Assembly (NCBI GenBank): GCA_922989275.2
Contig: OV277861.1
Location: forward strand, 43,005,623-43,069,622
DNA from: Gari tellinella
Taxonomy: Eukaryota > Mollusca > Bivalvia > Cardiida > Psammobiidae
DNA: 64,000 nt
Reading direction: 5' to 3'
Made by a program: the position numbers and the translations under genes. Each line of letters opens with the position of its first letter. The stretch's first letter is position 1. The notes under the pieces were generated by a model, which was not told where the DNA came from, ran no database searches, and was given only the letters and a program-made list of their open reading frames with translations. Shown piece after piece: positions 1 through 11,137 of this stretch.

Positions 1-780
1 ATATTTAGGTGAGCTAAGAAGTGGACTGGGCTTAAATTGAAACTGGAATTTGCCATTTGAGGTATAAGGGAGTTACTTTTCTCTACAATGATGACTAGGC
101 TACTAACTTTTCAAAGCAAAAGTAGCTAACATATAGAGCAGTCAAATCCACTCTTTGAGATGCATTTACGCAATACAGGGACAGGGGATGCTCACCGCAG
201 ACAAAGAGCAAAGTAGAAACCCTCTTTGTGAGCTTTCCACATTGATCCAGATCTGCACCAAGGAGCCATCTGTCCCAAGAACTGGCCATTTACCATGTAC
301 GAGATGCTCTTAGAATAAGGCATTCCCTTAACGTTAATAACTGATGTATTCATCCTCAAATATGTAACAGTTACTTTCTCATATTGTCGCGTGATGATAT
401 TCATTTATTGTATGATTATTTCTATGCGATTGAGATGATGTACTTTGTACAAATCTGAATAGAATTATGTTCTGTTCTGTTCATGATTTCAGTGGCTGCC
501 AACCTCAGAAGTGTCTGCCTGTATATTCACTAATTTTTATAACTAATTGATATTTAGTGCCCATTAAAGGAAGGTAATTATGTTTATTGTTAGCTCGCCT
601 ATTCGGAGAAGTGGGGGGGGGGGGGGGGGGGGGGCTTATGGAATCACCCCGGTGTCGGTTTTTCATGGTTAAAGTTTTGGGGTAAGTGTTGTAATGCACT
701 AACACTACATGAAATATTTGCATTAGGAAGCTGATATTTGGAATGGAGGTGCTGTGTGGGTTGAACATGTTGTGTAGTTA
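1..780. other. Intergenic DNA with a G homopolymer and a diverged tandem-repeat unit
   Basis: No gene is recognisable. A run of about 22 G lies near 613-634. The last part (about 661-780) recurs at about 6640-6745 and, more diverged, at 6760-6930, sharing words such as AAAGTTTTGGGGTAAGTG and GAAGCTGATATTTGGAATGG. The rolling-circle-like cluster at 0.79-6.58 kb therefore seems to sit inside an older tandem repeat of roughly 170-190 bp. The short open frames here are not supported. Confidence 0.5.
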
Positions 781-789
781 AAATTTAAA

Positions 790-1915
790 CAAGAGGGCCT
801 GAAGGCCCTGATATCGCTCACCATTTGTAATGAAGCCTGATAGCTTAACCTTTGAATTTCACCCGTTTTATTCGAAATCCTTCAAGTTTGTCGACCTACT
901 GTAGTATAGAAGAGTACATCAAAGGCAGATAACTAGAGCCTAAACAATACTGAAATGAAGCCTTTTTCTAGCATTTCAAAGTATATCAAGGGCAGGTAAC
1001 TATTGCCTCAATGATTACATTTCAACAATAATCGCACTCCTTCCAGAACATATAGCTACATCCTTTGTGTACAAGTATAATCAAAATCCATTGAAAACTG
1101 TAGTTGCAAGAGTGTAAACGCTGTAAAATATGGCATTTTCAGCAATTCAAAGGTAGATATCTCTTGATCTATTTGTCCGATTCCAACCATAATCAACCTC
1201 ATATGAAACTCTATGGCCATATACAATATGGGCAAGTTTGAGAGAGCTTGGATAAATATTGTGGCCTCTAGAGCGTAAACACTGTTAAATATATCAATTT
1301 CAGCAATTCAAAGGTAGATAACTCTCGAACTATAAGTCTGATTTAAGCCATAATCAAACTCACTTGAACTCTTATAGTCATTTACAATCTGAGCAGGTTT
1401 AAATATATCATTTTCAGCAATTCAAAGGTAGATAACTCTTGACCTATTGATCTGATTACAACCAAACTTGAACTCATCCGAAGTCTTATGGTAATATACA
1501 ATCTGAGAAAGTTTGAGAAAGATTGGATTAAAATAGTGGCCTCTAGAGTGTAAACACTGTTAAATATGGCATTTTCAGCAATTCAAAGGTAAATAACTCT
1601 CGATCTATTTGTCCGATTTTAACCAAAATCGAACTAATCCGAACTCTTATGGTCATATACAATCTGGGCAAGTTTGGGAAAGATTGGATAAATACTGTGG
1701 CCTCTAGAGTGTAAACACCGTTAAATATGGCATTTTCAGCAATTCAAAGGTAGATAACTTTTGATCTATTTGTCCGATTTCAACCAAAATCGAACTCATC
1801 TGAACTCTTATGGTCATATACCATCTGGGCAAGTTTTAGAAAGATTGGATAAATACTGTGGCCTCTAGAGTGTAAACACTGTTAAATATGGCATTTTCAG
1901 CAGTTCAAAGGTAGA
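790..1915 (+). repeat. Rolling-circle-like (Helentron/'pearl'-type) element with 161-bp tandem core, 3' part lost
   Basis: It starts with the head CAAGAGGGCCTGAAGGCC followed by GATATCGCTCACC, then a unique leader (GGCAGATAACTAGAGCC), then tandem units marked by GGCATTTTCAGCAATTCAAA. Unit starts at about 1568, 1729 and 1890 give a period of about 161 bp. The array stops at AAAGGTAGA, where another CAAGAGGGCC head begins, so the 3' end was cut off or interrupted by the next element. Head plus tandem core plus hairpin tail resembles bivalve pearl elements and Helentron-associated elements (established families); the assignment is by architecture only. Confidence 0.7.
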
Positions 1916-2570
1916 CAAGAGGGCCTGAAGGCCCTGATATCGCTCACCTGTTGTACTGAAGCTTGATAGCTTTACCTCATCCGTTTTAATCTAAATCCAT
2001 TCAAATTTGTAGTACAGCATGTAAACAATTTTGGAATACAACCTCATAATTCTAGTATAGTAGAGTACATCAAGGGCAGATAACTAGAGCCTAATTAAAC
2101 AATACTGAAAAGAAGCCTCTTGTATCATTTCAAAGTATAGCAAGGGCAGATAACTATTGCCACAATGATTAGATTTCAACAACAATTGCACTCCATTGAG
2201 AACTTATAGGTATATACTTTGTGTGCAAGTAAAATCAAAATCCATTGAAAACTGTAGTTGCAATAGTGTAAACGCTGTTCGATATGGCATTTTCAGCAAT
2301 TCAAGGGCAGACAACTCTTGACCTATTGGTCCGATTTCAACCATAATCACACTTATCTGAAATCTTATGGTCATATACAATCTGAGCAAGTTTGAAAAAG
2401 ACTGGATAAAAATTGTGGCCTCTAGAGTGTAAACACCCTTAAATATGGCATTTTCAGCAATTCAAAGGTAGATAACTCTCAACCTATTGGTCTGATTTCA
2501 ACAATAATCCAACTCATCTGAACTCTTATGATCATATACAATCTGAGCAAGTTTGAGATAGATTGAATAA
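1916..2570 (+). repeat. Second rolling-circle-like element head with short 161-bp core
   Basis: A new CAAGAGGGCCTGAAGGCC head follows directly after a broken 161-bp unit. The same leader and about two core units follow before another head at 2571. The head inserted into a core unit of the preceding copy (AAAGGTAGA is followed by CAAGAG where AAAGGTAGATAACTC is expected). Confidence 0.65.
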
Positions 2571-2651
2571 CAAGAGGGCCTGAAGGCCCTGATATTGCTC
2601 ACCATTTGTAATGAAGCCTGATAGCTTTACCTTTGAATTTCACCCGTTTTA

Positions 2652-4608
2652 TTAGCTCACCTGAGCCGAAGGCTCAAGGTGAGCTGTTGTGATCGCCCGC
2701 CGTCCGTCGTCCGTCTGTCCGTCTGTTCAAATTTACTTCAAGCGACAACTCCTCTGAAACCGCGAGTCTGAGGAAAAAACTAATTTGCTCACCGTGTTCC
2801 TTGGATGCTTCTCTACAGAAATTGTTAAAATGAAACTTTAAAGTGGACTACTTATTGAAATTTATTAAAAAAAGTGAAAAACTTTAAACAAGTTTTTTGT
2901 AAAAACCACTGTTCCCACACCTTAGATATTGCATGAATAGTATCTTCTACTTAATCACTTTCAAAATTGTAAAAAATCAAAACCCTAGGATCAAATTTGA
3001 CTCAACCCTGGCCATATCAGTGCTTTTTGATGCAGGTCTGACAGTAAAAACTCTCTAATGATCCGTTTTATACAGACGCATTGTATCTTCCAGGCTAAGA
3101 AGCTACCCTTATACTAAATGCAACATTTTTGCAAACAGTTTGGATCCAGGTCAGATGCCACATAATGCTGCATCTAATCTGGATCTAAACTATTTGCCAC
3201 TCATTTACATATTTTCTTATATTTAGAAAATATAAGTTATTATTTTTTACATATTTCACATACAAACATTTGGAGCAGACAACAGTTCAGCATAATAATA
3301 GTCATTTCTCTCTGAGACCGTCTCCAATTGCATAACTGACCCATAGCTAGCTCTGAACGCAGGTCACTGAGATACATAACAGAAATGAAAGTGATGTCTG
3401 CTATTTTATGCTCAAGCACAACTTAGTTCGAGGCATATTACTTTTGGTCTGTCTGTTTGTTTGTTTGTGTTTTGTTTGTTTGTTTATCTTTCTGTCTATC
3501 AGTCCACAATTAATTCTTGGCCATAAACAGTATGGATCCAGGTCAGATGCCACATAATGCTGCTTCTAATCTGGATCCAAACTATTTGCCACTCATTTAC
3601 ATATAGTTTCTTATATCTAGAAAATGTAAATAATGATATTTATTAACCTATTAACCCATACATATTCTTTTTTATGTCTTTAATTTATTCTTCCACAGAA
3701 GAAAATATTTCACTTTATACAGTCATTGTTGTCTTTAACAATTGCTTCAAATGACATCTCCTCATATACCGCTGGAAAGATTTCAACCAAACTTTACACG
3801 AATGTTCCTTGGGTCAAGTTCTTTCAAAATTGTTCAAAGAATTAAAAACAATGTAGAACTCTGGTTGCCATGGCAACCAAGTGAAAAAATAAGGAAATCT
3901 TAAAAAAATGTCTTGTCTGAAACTACAAGGGCCAGATCTTAGACATTTGTCACATAGCATCATCTACAGGTCCTCTATCAAACTACAAACTATGCCCCTG
4001 GGGTCAAAATTGGCCCCGCCCAGGGGGTCACAGTTTAACATAGAGTTATATAGTGAAATTTTCAAATGTCTTCTCCTCTGAAACTAATATGGCCAGAGCT
4101 TTGATATCTGGCTTGGTGACACTTTTAGATGTCCTATACCAATAAGGTTCAAATGGTTCTGGTCGATTGCATATCATCTACAGGTCCTCTATCAAGTTTG
4201 TACAAATTATGCCCCTGGGGTCAAAATTAGCCCCAATCCGGGGGTCACAGTTTTCATACTTTATTTTCTGAAGCTAATATAGCCAGAGCTTTGATATTCG
4301 GCATGGTGTTACTTCTAGATGTCCTTTATCTATTTTGTTCAAATGGTTCCAGTCTGTTGCATATGTAGGTCACAGGAGCTAAAAATAGATTTTTTCAATG
4401 GAAACTTAAAAAAAATCTTCTTGTCTAGAACCCTAGTACCCTGATCTTAGATATTTGGAACATAGCATCATCTACAGGTCCTCTATCAAGATTGTTCAAA
4501 TTATGCCCCTCGGGTAAAAAATGACCCCGTCCTGGACTTAAATCATTATCTCCATTTTGATGTACAGCTATTCTCAGGTGAGCGACATATGCCCCATGGG
4601 GCTCTTGT
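2652..4608 (-). mobile_element. Nested Helentron-like non-autonomous element, minus orientation, precise T^T insertion
   Basis: Read on the minus strand it begins CAAGAGCCCCATGGGGC with a GCTCACCTGAGAATAG leader (right end, 4607). It ends at 2652 with the hairpin GAGCCTTCGGCTC inside a longer stem plus CTAA, preceded by GACGGACGACGGACG-type repeats (2695-2725). Core units contain AACTATGCCCCTGGGGTC and related words. The host sequence across the site (CCCGTTTTAT then TCTAAATCC) is intact at 29715-29735, so the insertion lies between two T residues without a target duplication. Helentrons are known to insert at T^T and Helitrons at A^T. No Rep/helicase coding was found. Confidence 0.72.
3120..3735. 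repeat. Two copies of a 65-bp GGATCC palindrome and a partial TTAA MITE inside the nested element
   Basis: GCAAACAGTTTGGATCCAGG with a partner ATCTGGATC...AACTATTTGCC occurs at about 3132-3200 and again at 3520-3596. A fragment of the MITE family marked by AACCCATA and TTTAATTTATTC follows at 3646-3735. These show that the central part is itself a mosaic of older repeats. Confidence 0.5.
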
Positions 4609-5912
4609 TCTAAATCCATTCAAGTTTGTCGACCTACTGTAGTATAGTAGAGTACATCAAAGGCAGATAACTAGAGCCTAAACAATACTGAAATTAAGCC
4701 TTTTTCTAGCATTTCAAAGTATATCAAGGGCAGGTAACTATTGCCACAATGATTACATTTCAACAATAATTGCACTCCTTCGAGAACGTATAGCTACATC
4801 CTTTGTGTACAAGTATAATCAAAATCCATTGAAAACTGTAGTTGCAAGAGTGTAAACGCTGTAAAATATGGCATTTTCAGCAATTCAAAGGTAGATATCT
4901 CTTGATCTATTTGTCTGATTCCAACCATAATCACCCTTTTTCCAACTCTTATGGTCATATACAATATGGGCAAGTTTGAAAGAGCTTGGATAAATATTGT
5001 GGCCTCTAAAGCGTAAACACTGTTAAATATATCATTTTCAGCAATTCAAAGGTAGATAACTCTTGACCTATTGATCTGATTACAACCAAACTTGAACTCA
5101 TCCGAAGTCTTATGGTAATATACAATCTGAGAAAGTTTGAGAAAGATTGGATAAAATGTGTGGCCTCTATAGTGTAAACATCGTTAAATATGGCATTTTC
5201 AGCAATTCAAAGGTAGATAACTCTCGACCTATAAGTCTGCTTTCAACCATAATCCAACTCATCTTAACTCTTATAGTAATATACAATCTGAGCAAGTTTA
5301 AGAAGGATTTGATAAAAATTGTGAACTCTAGAGTGTAAACACTTAAATATGGCATTTTCAGCAATTCAAAGGTAGATATCTCTTGATCTATTTGTCCGAT
5401 TCCAACCAAAATCAAACTCATTCGAACTCTTATAGTCATATACAAGCTGGGCAGGTTTTAGAAAGATTGGATAAATACTGTGGCCTCTATAGTGTAAACA
5501 CCGTTAAATATGGCATTTTCAGCAATTCAAAGGTAGATAACTCTTGATCTATTTGTCCGATTTCAACCAAAATCGTACTCTTCCGAACTCTTATGGTCAT
5601 ATACAATCTGGGCAGGTTTTTAGAAAGATTGGATAAATACTGTGGCCTCTAGAGTGTAAACACTGTTAAATATGGCATTTTCAGCAGTTCAAAGGTAGAT
5701 AACTCATGACCTATTTGTCCGATTTCAACCATAATCAAACTCATCCGAACTCTTATAGCAATATACCATCTGAGCAAGTTTGAGAAAGATTTGATAAAAA
5801 TTGTGGTCTCTAGAGTGTAAACACTAAAATTGTTGACGCCGCACGACGGACGACAGAGGCCGGACAATCAAGGATTGCAATAGCTCACCCTGAGCTAGCT
5901 CAGGTAAGCTAA

Positions 5913-6362
5913 AAATTGTGACCTCTGGAGTGTAAACACTCTTAAATATGGCATTTTCAGCAATTCAAAGGTAGATAACTCTTGACCTATTAGTCTGATT
6001 TCAACCAAAATCAAACTCATCTGAACTCTCATGGTCTTATACAATCTGAGCAAGTTTGAGATAGGTTGGATAAAAATTGTGGCCCCTAGAGTGTAAACAC
6101 CCTTAAATATGGCATTTTCAGCAATTCAAAGGTAGATAACTCTCAACCTATTGGTCCGATTTCAAAGGTAGATTACTCTTGACCTATTAGTCCGATTTCA
6201 ACCATAATCGAACTCATTCGAACTCTTATGGTAAAAAACAATCTGAGCAAGTTTGAAAAAGATTGGATAAATATTGTGGCCTCTAGAGTGTAAACACTAA
6301 AATTGTTGACGCCGGACATTCAAGTATTGCAAAAGCTCACCCTGAGCTAGCTCAGGTGAGCT
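5913..6362 (+). repeat. Partial rolling-circle-like element (161-bp units plus hairpin tail)
   Basis: Core units begin immediately after the CTAA of the previous element. A short tail (GACGCCGGACATTCAAG) is followed by the stem AGCTCACCCTGAGC/GCTCAGGTGAGCT ending at 6362. No head is present, so it was probably truncated when the upstream copy arrived. Confidence 0.6.
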
Positions 6363-6577
6363 TATAACTCATGACCTATTTGTCCGATTTCAACCATAAT
6401 CAAACTCATCCGACCTCTTATGGCAATATACCATCTGAGCAAGTTTGAGAAAGATTGGATAAATATTGTGGCCTCTAGAGTGTAAACACTTAAATTGTTG
6501 ACGCCGGACGACGGACGACGGAGGCCGGACATTCAAGGATTGCAAAAGCTCACCCTGAGCTAGCTCAGGTGAGCTAA
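6363..6577 (+). repeat. Headless element end with hairpin and CTAA terminus
   Basis: One core unit (TAACTCATGACCTATTTGTC) is followed by the GACGGACGACGG tail and a hairpin ending in CTAA at 6574-6577. It is the third identical-type terminus in 700 bp, consistent with serial insertion or rolling-circle concatemers. Confidence 0.6.
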
Positions 6578-7012
6578 AAAAAAGTTAAATTTAGTCAAAA
6601 TTTCACCTTTTGTGGACTCATGTTTTTCGGCTGATTTCTCATGGTTAAAGTTTTGGGGTAAGTGTTGTAATGCACTAATTTGTAATAGGAAGCTGATATT
6701 TTGAATGGAGGTGACCTGTTGGTTGAACATTGATGTTTTGTAATTAAAATTTTAAAAAAAGTTTAAATTTAGTCAACATTTTACCTGTTGTGGACTTAAG
6801 AGTTTTGGGACTGAAATTTCAAAGTTAGTTATGGATTAAATGTTGGAATGCACTTATACTACATGACATATTTGCATTTATAAGCTGATATTTGGAATGG
6901 AGGTTCCCTGTGGCTTGAATATCAATGTACTGATACACTTTTCTATTGATAGTTACCTATTTAAGAAAGGTTTAGTTAGGCGAGCTTTGCTGTTCTCCGA
7001 CAGCTCTTGTTT
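6578..7012. repeat. Two diverged copies of the flanking tandem repeat, ending in an inverted CAAGAG head
   Basis: Two copies of the repeat also seen at 661-780 run from about 6600 to 6960. At 6976-7012 lies the reverse complement of another head: CAAGAGCTGTCGGAGAACAG followed by CAAAGCTCGCC. It follows the pattern CAAGAG, palindrome, CGCTC/GCTCGCC used by the other families here. No gene is seen. Confidence 0.45.
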
Positions 7013-7261
7013 GTATTAGTAATATACAATCGAATTCAAATGTTTCTGATTACAGATTAAAAATTATTATAGTAATAAATAAATTCATTTTATATTTCTA
7101 TGTCTTGGTAATGACTTGGTACAGATTTACCTTACCAATTCGAAAACAAGGTAGCGCTGAATGTTTTTTGGCCTGGGTTAAAAAGGGGGGGGGGGGGGGG
7201 GGGTAATTTATGTACATTTATCGGTTCACGTATAATGCAGTGCTTCTTAATTGAAAACCTA
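7013..7261. other. Unassigned sequence with a G homopolymer
   Basis: It contains a run of about 18 G near 7185-7203. No coding, RNA or repeat identity could be recognised. Confidence 0.4.
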
Positions 7262-7510
7262 CTGGCGGACGTAGTCAAAGGGTAAAGTGTCCCCTTACTA
7301 TGTCAGAGGTTGTGAGTTCGATCCCCCGCCGGACCAAGTCCTTTGGATGAGACTTTATAAACCGAGGTCCGATGTTTGAAAGAACCAGATGACTCTTTCG
7401 ATAATAAGAGCAGGGCATCGTGCCCGGGTTCTCTGTATCCGCTTCCCTCTCTAGCGGGCGTCAAATTAGCCCATAGATGGCAGAAACAGACGTTAACAAA
7501 CAAAACAAAG
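7262..7510 (+). mobile_element. tRNA-derived SINE with a metazoan-type conserved core
   Basis: The 5' part is tRNA-like, with a plausible B box GAGTTCGATCC at about 7313-7323 and a weak A box near 7270. It is followed by the core GGATGAGACTTTATAAACCG at 7345, which recalls the conserved central domain of MetaSINEs (from memory, not searched). The 3' end is A-rich (AACAAACAAAACAAAG). The flanking words ATTGAAAACC and AATGAAAACT may be a worn target duplication. It lies at the edge of the LINE relic next to it. Confidence 0.6.
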
Positions 7511-8075
7511 CTAAATGAAAACTTTTATGTACAAACAATGACATCTTTCTAACTTCTTCAACATCTCTGACTTTAAAAGATCAGCAAAGTTCTGAGGACT
7601 ATTGTGTCTCCAATAATATGGTTTAATATATACACATCTCAGTTCATGAAATAGCGGACATTCTTAAGAAATGATACTCATCTTCTAGAGTATTACAATA
7701 TTGGCATTTTCTGTCTTGTCTAGGTATTGGGTTTTGTTTATGCCATCTTCCCGTTTCTATTTCAAGACAGTGTGCTGATACTCTTAATCTAGTTAACTCT
7801 TGTCTGTATCTTTTGATATTGACTACATCTAGATATTCTTTAATCCCAAAATCAGAAAACAAACGATAGTTGTCGGCTCTTGATGAATTTCCAATTTCTA
7901 GGCACCAGTTTTGGATGAAATTATCATTAAATCTTTGTTTAAAAATCTCGAGGAAAAGTTCGGGCTTCCCAACCCCCTGCTGTAACCAAACATTGTTAAA
8001 ACCTAGTGATTCTAATAATTGTTTTACATTGGACTGCCGAGAAGCCTTATTGGGGTGTTTTGGCGTAAAAATATA
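7511..8075 (-). pseudogene. LINE 3' ORF2 remnant, C-terminal region with RT zinc-knuckle
   Basis: The minus strand can be read from about 8069 as a C-terminal LINE ORF2 segment: a region with ESLGFNNVWLQQGVG, then RYRQELTRLRVSAHCLEIE, then the zinc-binding motif CQYCNTLEDEYHF. A frameshift near 7685 is needed to continue into ECPLFHELRCVYIKPYYW and KKLERC before the end near 7510. This CxxC...H...C tail is typical of several animal non-LTR retrotransposons (established family knowledge). No RT core is present, so it is a dead fragment. The 5' portion (7883-8097) is shared with 24143-24352 and is part of the ZNF-A/ZNF-B duplication. Confidence 0.7.
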
Positions 8076-8105
8076 AAATAAAATGTATTATTTATATGTC
8101 TCCAG

Positions 8106-9717
8106 TAGGGCTGTGTATTGCCTGGCTGCTTGCAATACAATACGTATTGCAATACGGTGTAAGCAATACGTATTGCAATACGGATATGCAAAGCCATACA
8201 GTAAGATTGGAATACAAATTCCAGTTGCAATACTGATTAAAATGTTGAATACTTAAATAAAGATGGTTTTGTTTTCTTTTTATTTTATTAAATACCTTAA
8301 TGGTGAAATATATCCATTATTTTTTAAGAAGAACTTAATTTTATTGCAGCGTTTGACACTAACTCTGAGTTTGACCGATCAGCAATGATCCCATAGGGAT
8401 CCCTGGTTTTGAAACTATGCTTCTTTACAACAGATCAGGGTTCACTCCCAAATTTCATTGTAATTGAAGGAAGGAGAATGGAGGAAGAGAAATTATAACT
8501 ATAAATTTTATAAAGGTTTTATACTGTGACAGTTTTTCTGAAGGGATCGACTTTGCTGAATTCAACACACTATAACTAGTGTTTGATATATCTCACTTCA
8601 AAAATCAAATCTCAATATAAGAATTACTATGTAGATCTAGATCTAATAGCATTAGATCTAGTTCTTATCATTTATCAATGAAAGTAAATTGTCTTATTTT
8701 TCTTTTTTAATATTTAACTAAAATATGTATTTATATAATCCCCAACTGTCATACTTCCCTCCCTTTCAGTATTTACAGTTTATATGTAGGGGTAACGTGA
8801 CTTGGAAGTAGTAACCGCATTTCTTTTCAAAATCCGCGGGTAAAATCCGCGAAAACTGATGACAATTTGTAATGTCTACCATATAACACAAAAGCTTGAC
8901 AGAATTTATTAAAAAACGATCTTGATAGCACGTGCTAATATGTTTTTCTGAAGTTGTTCACCGAGATTTCGAAAAATCTATATTATCTTTCAAATAACTC
9001 TATCGACGCAACTTACGATTTTACGATCGAAACTAGGTTGGCAACGCCCATATTTAGTTGACGCACGCGCGTGTCATACTTTCATGACAACAGCAAACAC
9101 AACTATTATTAGGCCAGAAATCTACATCAACAACCAATTTTGTACCTTGATTGGCAGATCGGATGTAGTTTGCATAATCACGCGAGATTCTCACGTTCAA
9201 AACGTAATTTCAATAATGTGTAACAGAAACTTTCTACACATCCTAATGCGACACGTTATTCCAAGTAAACACGCTCGACCTTCGAATTCGTGTACTTCAT
9301 CTGAAGGGGATATATAGGAGATATTTATTAAAGACCGCATTAACCAAGTAACAGTTTGTTTCAAGTGCATTATCTTTTAATGAATTGTGCTTTTAAAACG
9401 CCTTCACGACTCGGACTTGAATGTTTTAAAAACACCAATGCCGATGCAAAGCGTCTACAGAATTTGTAAACGGATTTCCACATACCGATTCTAGTTATTG
9501 ACAGGAATGGTGACGTATTTGCGATAGCATGCATCGGCAAAGGCAGATAAACTTTATTTGTGTCATAAAGAGATTGTTTTATAGCTAAAAGTTGTTTTAA
9601 ACACAATGTGGTTAAACTGGCGATACAGTGCGGTACGGAGCCTTCAGGTACAATACGCGTATTGTTTCAAGAGCGTATTGCAATATACCGATATACCGGT
9701 ATACCGTTACACCACTA
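8106..9717. mobile_element. Non-autonomous hAT-like element, 1612 bp, 8-bp target duplication
   Basis: It is flanked by GTCTCCAG at 8098-8105 and 9718-9725. The ends are TAGGGCTGTGTATTG and GTTACACCACTA, short imperfect inverted repeats (TAGxGxTGT). Subterminal repeats of the word CAATACGTATTGCAATACGG lie near the left end, with CGTATTGCAATA and GGTATACCG near the right. The duplicate copy at 24352-24365 has one TCTCCAG and no insert, proving the boundaries. An 8-bp duplication and TAG/CTA ends are typical of hAT (established). The two short open frames inside do not resemble a transposase. Confidence 0.82.
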
Positions 9718-9763
9718 GTCTCCAGTATGTATACGCATATGCTCCATTAAATAGCGACTCCTA

Positions 9764-11114
9764 TTAACCGTTTGCCTGCTGGTCGCGACTTTATTGATTT
9801 TTGCAAACAGTTTAGATCCAGATCAGACGCCGCGTAACGCGGATCAAAACTGTTTAACACTCATCTTTAGGTTTACTTACTTTAACGAGAGCACCGCAAA
9901 CGGGTGCTGGACGCTCGACTTTCATATACTTGAGACGGCTACATTTTCAAACTTAAAGAATGTGTATGGGCGTTTAATGCCCTATTGATCATAGAAGTTT
10001 GTAAGCAACAACATTCCATTTAAAAGTAAACTATAAGTTAAAAGAAGGACAATATCTTTGCCTGCTTTACCTGCCCTGTTGTAATGAGTTGCCCTTTTGA
10101 AACTGAACAAGTATTCAAAGTTTCAAGTTAATACCTATGGTAATTATTGAGAAATTTCAATTTACAAGTTTTATGTAAATAAAAACAAGGGCAATAACTC
10201 TGGAATGGCACATCCCCCATCACCTTTCTTGTTTGAATGAGTTGCCCTTTTGATATAACACAAGTATTTAAAGTTTCAAGTTAATACCTTTGACAGTTAT
10301 TAAGATATTGCAATTTACAAGTTTTAAGTAAATAAATCAAGGGCAATTACTCTGGAATTACAATAACAGAGTAACCTACCTTGTTGTAATGAGTTGTCCT
10401 TTTAATACTTAACAAGTATGCAAAGTTTCAAGTTAATATCTTTCATAGTTATTTAGATATGTTAATTTGTAACTTTGAAGTAAATAAAACAAGGGCAATA
10501 ACTCTGGATACACAAACCTCAGGGTTACCTGTCTTAATATAATGAGTTGCCCTTTTGATACTGAATAACTATTCAAAGTTTCAAGTTAATATCTTTCGTA
10601 GTTATTTAGATATGTTAATTTACAATTTATAAGTAAATAAAACAAGGGCAATAACTCTGAAATGACAAATCCCAGGGTTATCTGCCTTGTTGTAATGAGT
10701 TGCCCTTCTGATACTGAACAACTCTTCTAAGTTTCAAATGGATACCTTTGATAGTTATTGAGATATGTTAAAATTTATAATTTTTAAGTAAATAAAACAA
10801 GGGCAATAACTCTGAAATGACAAATCCCAGGGTTACCTGCCTTGTTGTAATGAGTAGCCCTTTTAATACTGAACAACTATTCCAAGTTTCAAATGGATAC
10901 CTTTGATAGTTATTGAGAAATCAACTCTTACAAAAACCTTAAGCAAAAAACTTAACCGACGCAGACGCAGACGAAGACGCAGACGCAGACGACAGGGTGG
11001 CGACAATAGCTCGACTTTTCGAAAAAGTCGAGCTAAAAAGTATAAATCTAAATTTAACAAACTTTGCAGACGACAATTTCAAAGCAGACGACATCACCGC
11101 AGGATAAGGGTTAA
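9764..11114. mobile_element. TTAA-flanked (piggyBac-like) MITE with nested rolling-circle-like element
   Basis: TTAA occurs at 9764-9767 and 11111-11114, while the duplicate copy (24406-24415) has a single uninterrupted ATTAAATTAC. The ends CCGTTTGCCTGC and GCAGGATAAGGG are inverted relatives of CCCTTAGCCTGC seen in the 214-bp copy at 27372-27585. A GCAAACAGTTTAGATCC palindrome relic lies at 9803-9858. The element ends 24 bp beyond the ZNF-A stop codon, so the ZNF-A 3' flank is transposon-derived. Precise TTAA insertion is the hallmark of piggyBac-type transposition (established); no transposase is encoded. Confidence 0.82.
10040..11036 (+). repeat. Rolling-circle-like element with 153-bp tandem core, nested in the TTAA element
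   Basis: Core units contain AAGGGCAATAACTCTG and GTTGTAATGAGTTGCCCTTT. Unit positions 10189, 10340, 10493, 10646 and 10801 give a period of about 151-155 bp. The 3' part is a GACGCAGACGCAGACG run (10960-10995), then a terminal hairpin AGCTCGACTTTT/AAAAGTCGAGCT and CTAA at 11033-11036. It has the same tail design as the 161-bp and 319-bp families but a different core and a different hairpin sequence. Confidence 0.68.
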
Positions 11115-11137
11115 ATTACTTTCCTCACTGGCCATGC

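Larger units (their letters stand above)
2571..5912 (+). repeat. Rolling-circle-like element, complete from head to hairpin tail, split by a nested copy of another family
   Basis: The head CAAGAGGGCC is at 2571. The leader is cut at 2652 by an inverted element and resumes at 4608 with TCTAAATCCATTCAAG, exactly the continuation seen uninterrupted at 29720-29740. The 161-bp core fills 4850-5820. The tail is rich in GACGGACGACGG-type words (about 5830-5875) and ends in the hairpin AGCTCACCCTGAGC/GCTCAGGTAAGCT followed by AA, giving a CTAA terminus (CTRR-like, as in Helitrons). Confidence 0.72.

Noticed and set aside
505..768. Proline-run open frame on the minus strand
   Set aside because: Produced by a G homopolymer within repeat DNA.
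790..6577. CRISPR-like array
   Set aside because: Units of about 161 bp without short repeat/unique spacer structure; they are tandem cores of eukaryotic mobile elements.
8106..9717. Transposase gene inside the hAT-like element
   Set aside because: The open frames (about 77 residues each) show no RNase H-like catalytic or BED/dimerisation motifs.
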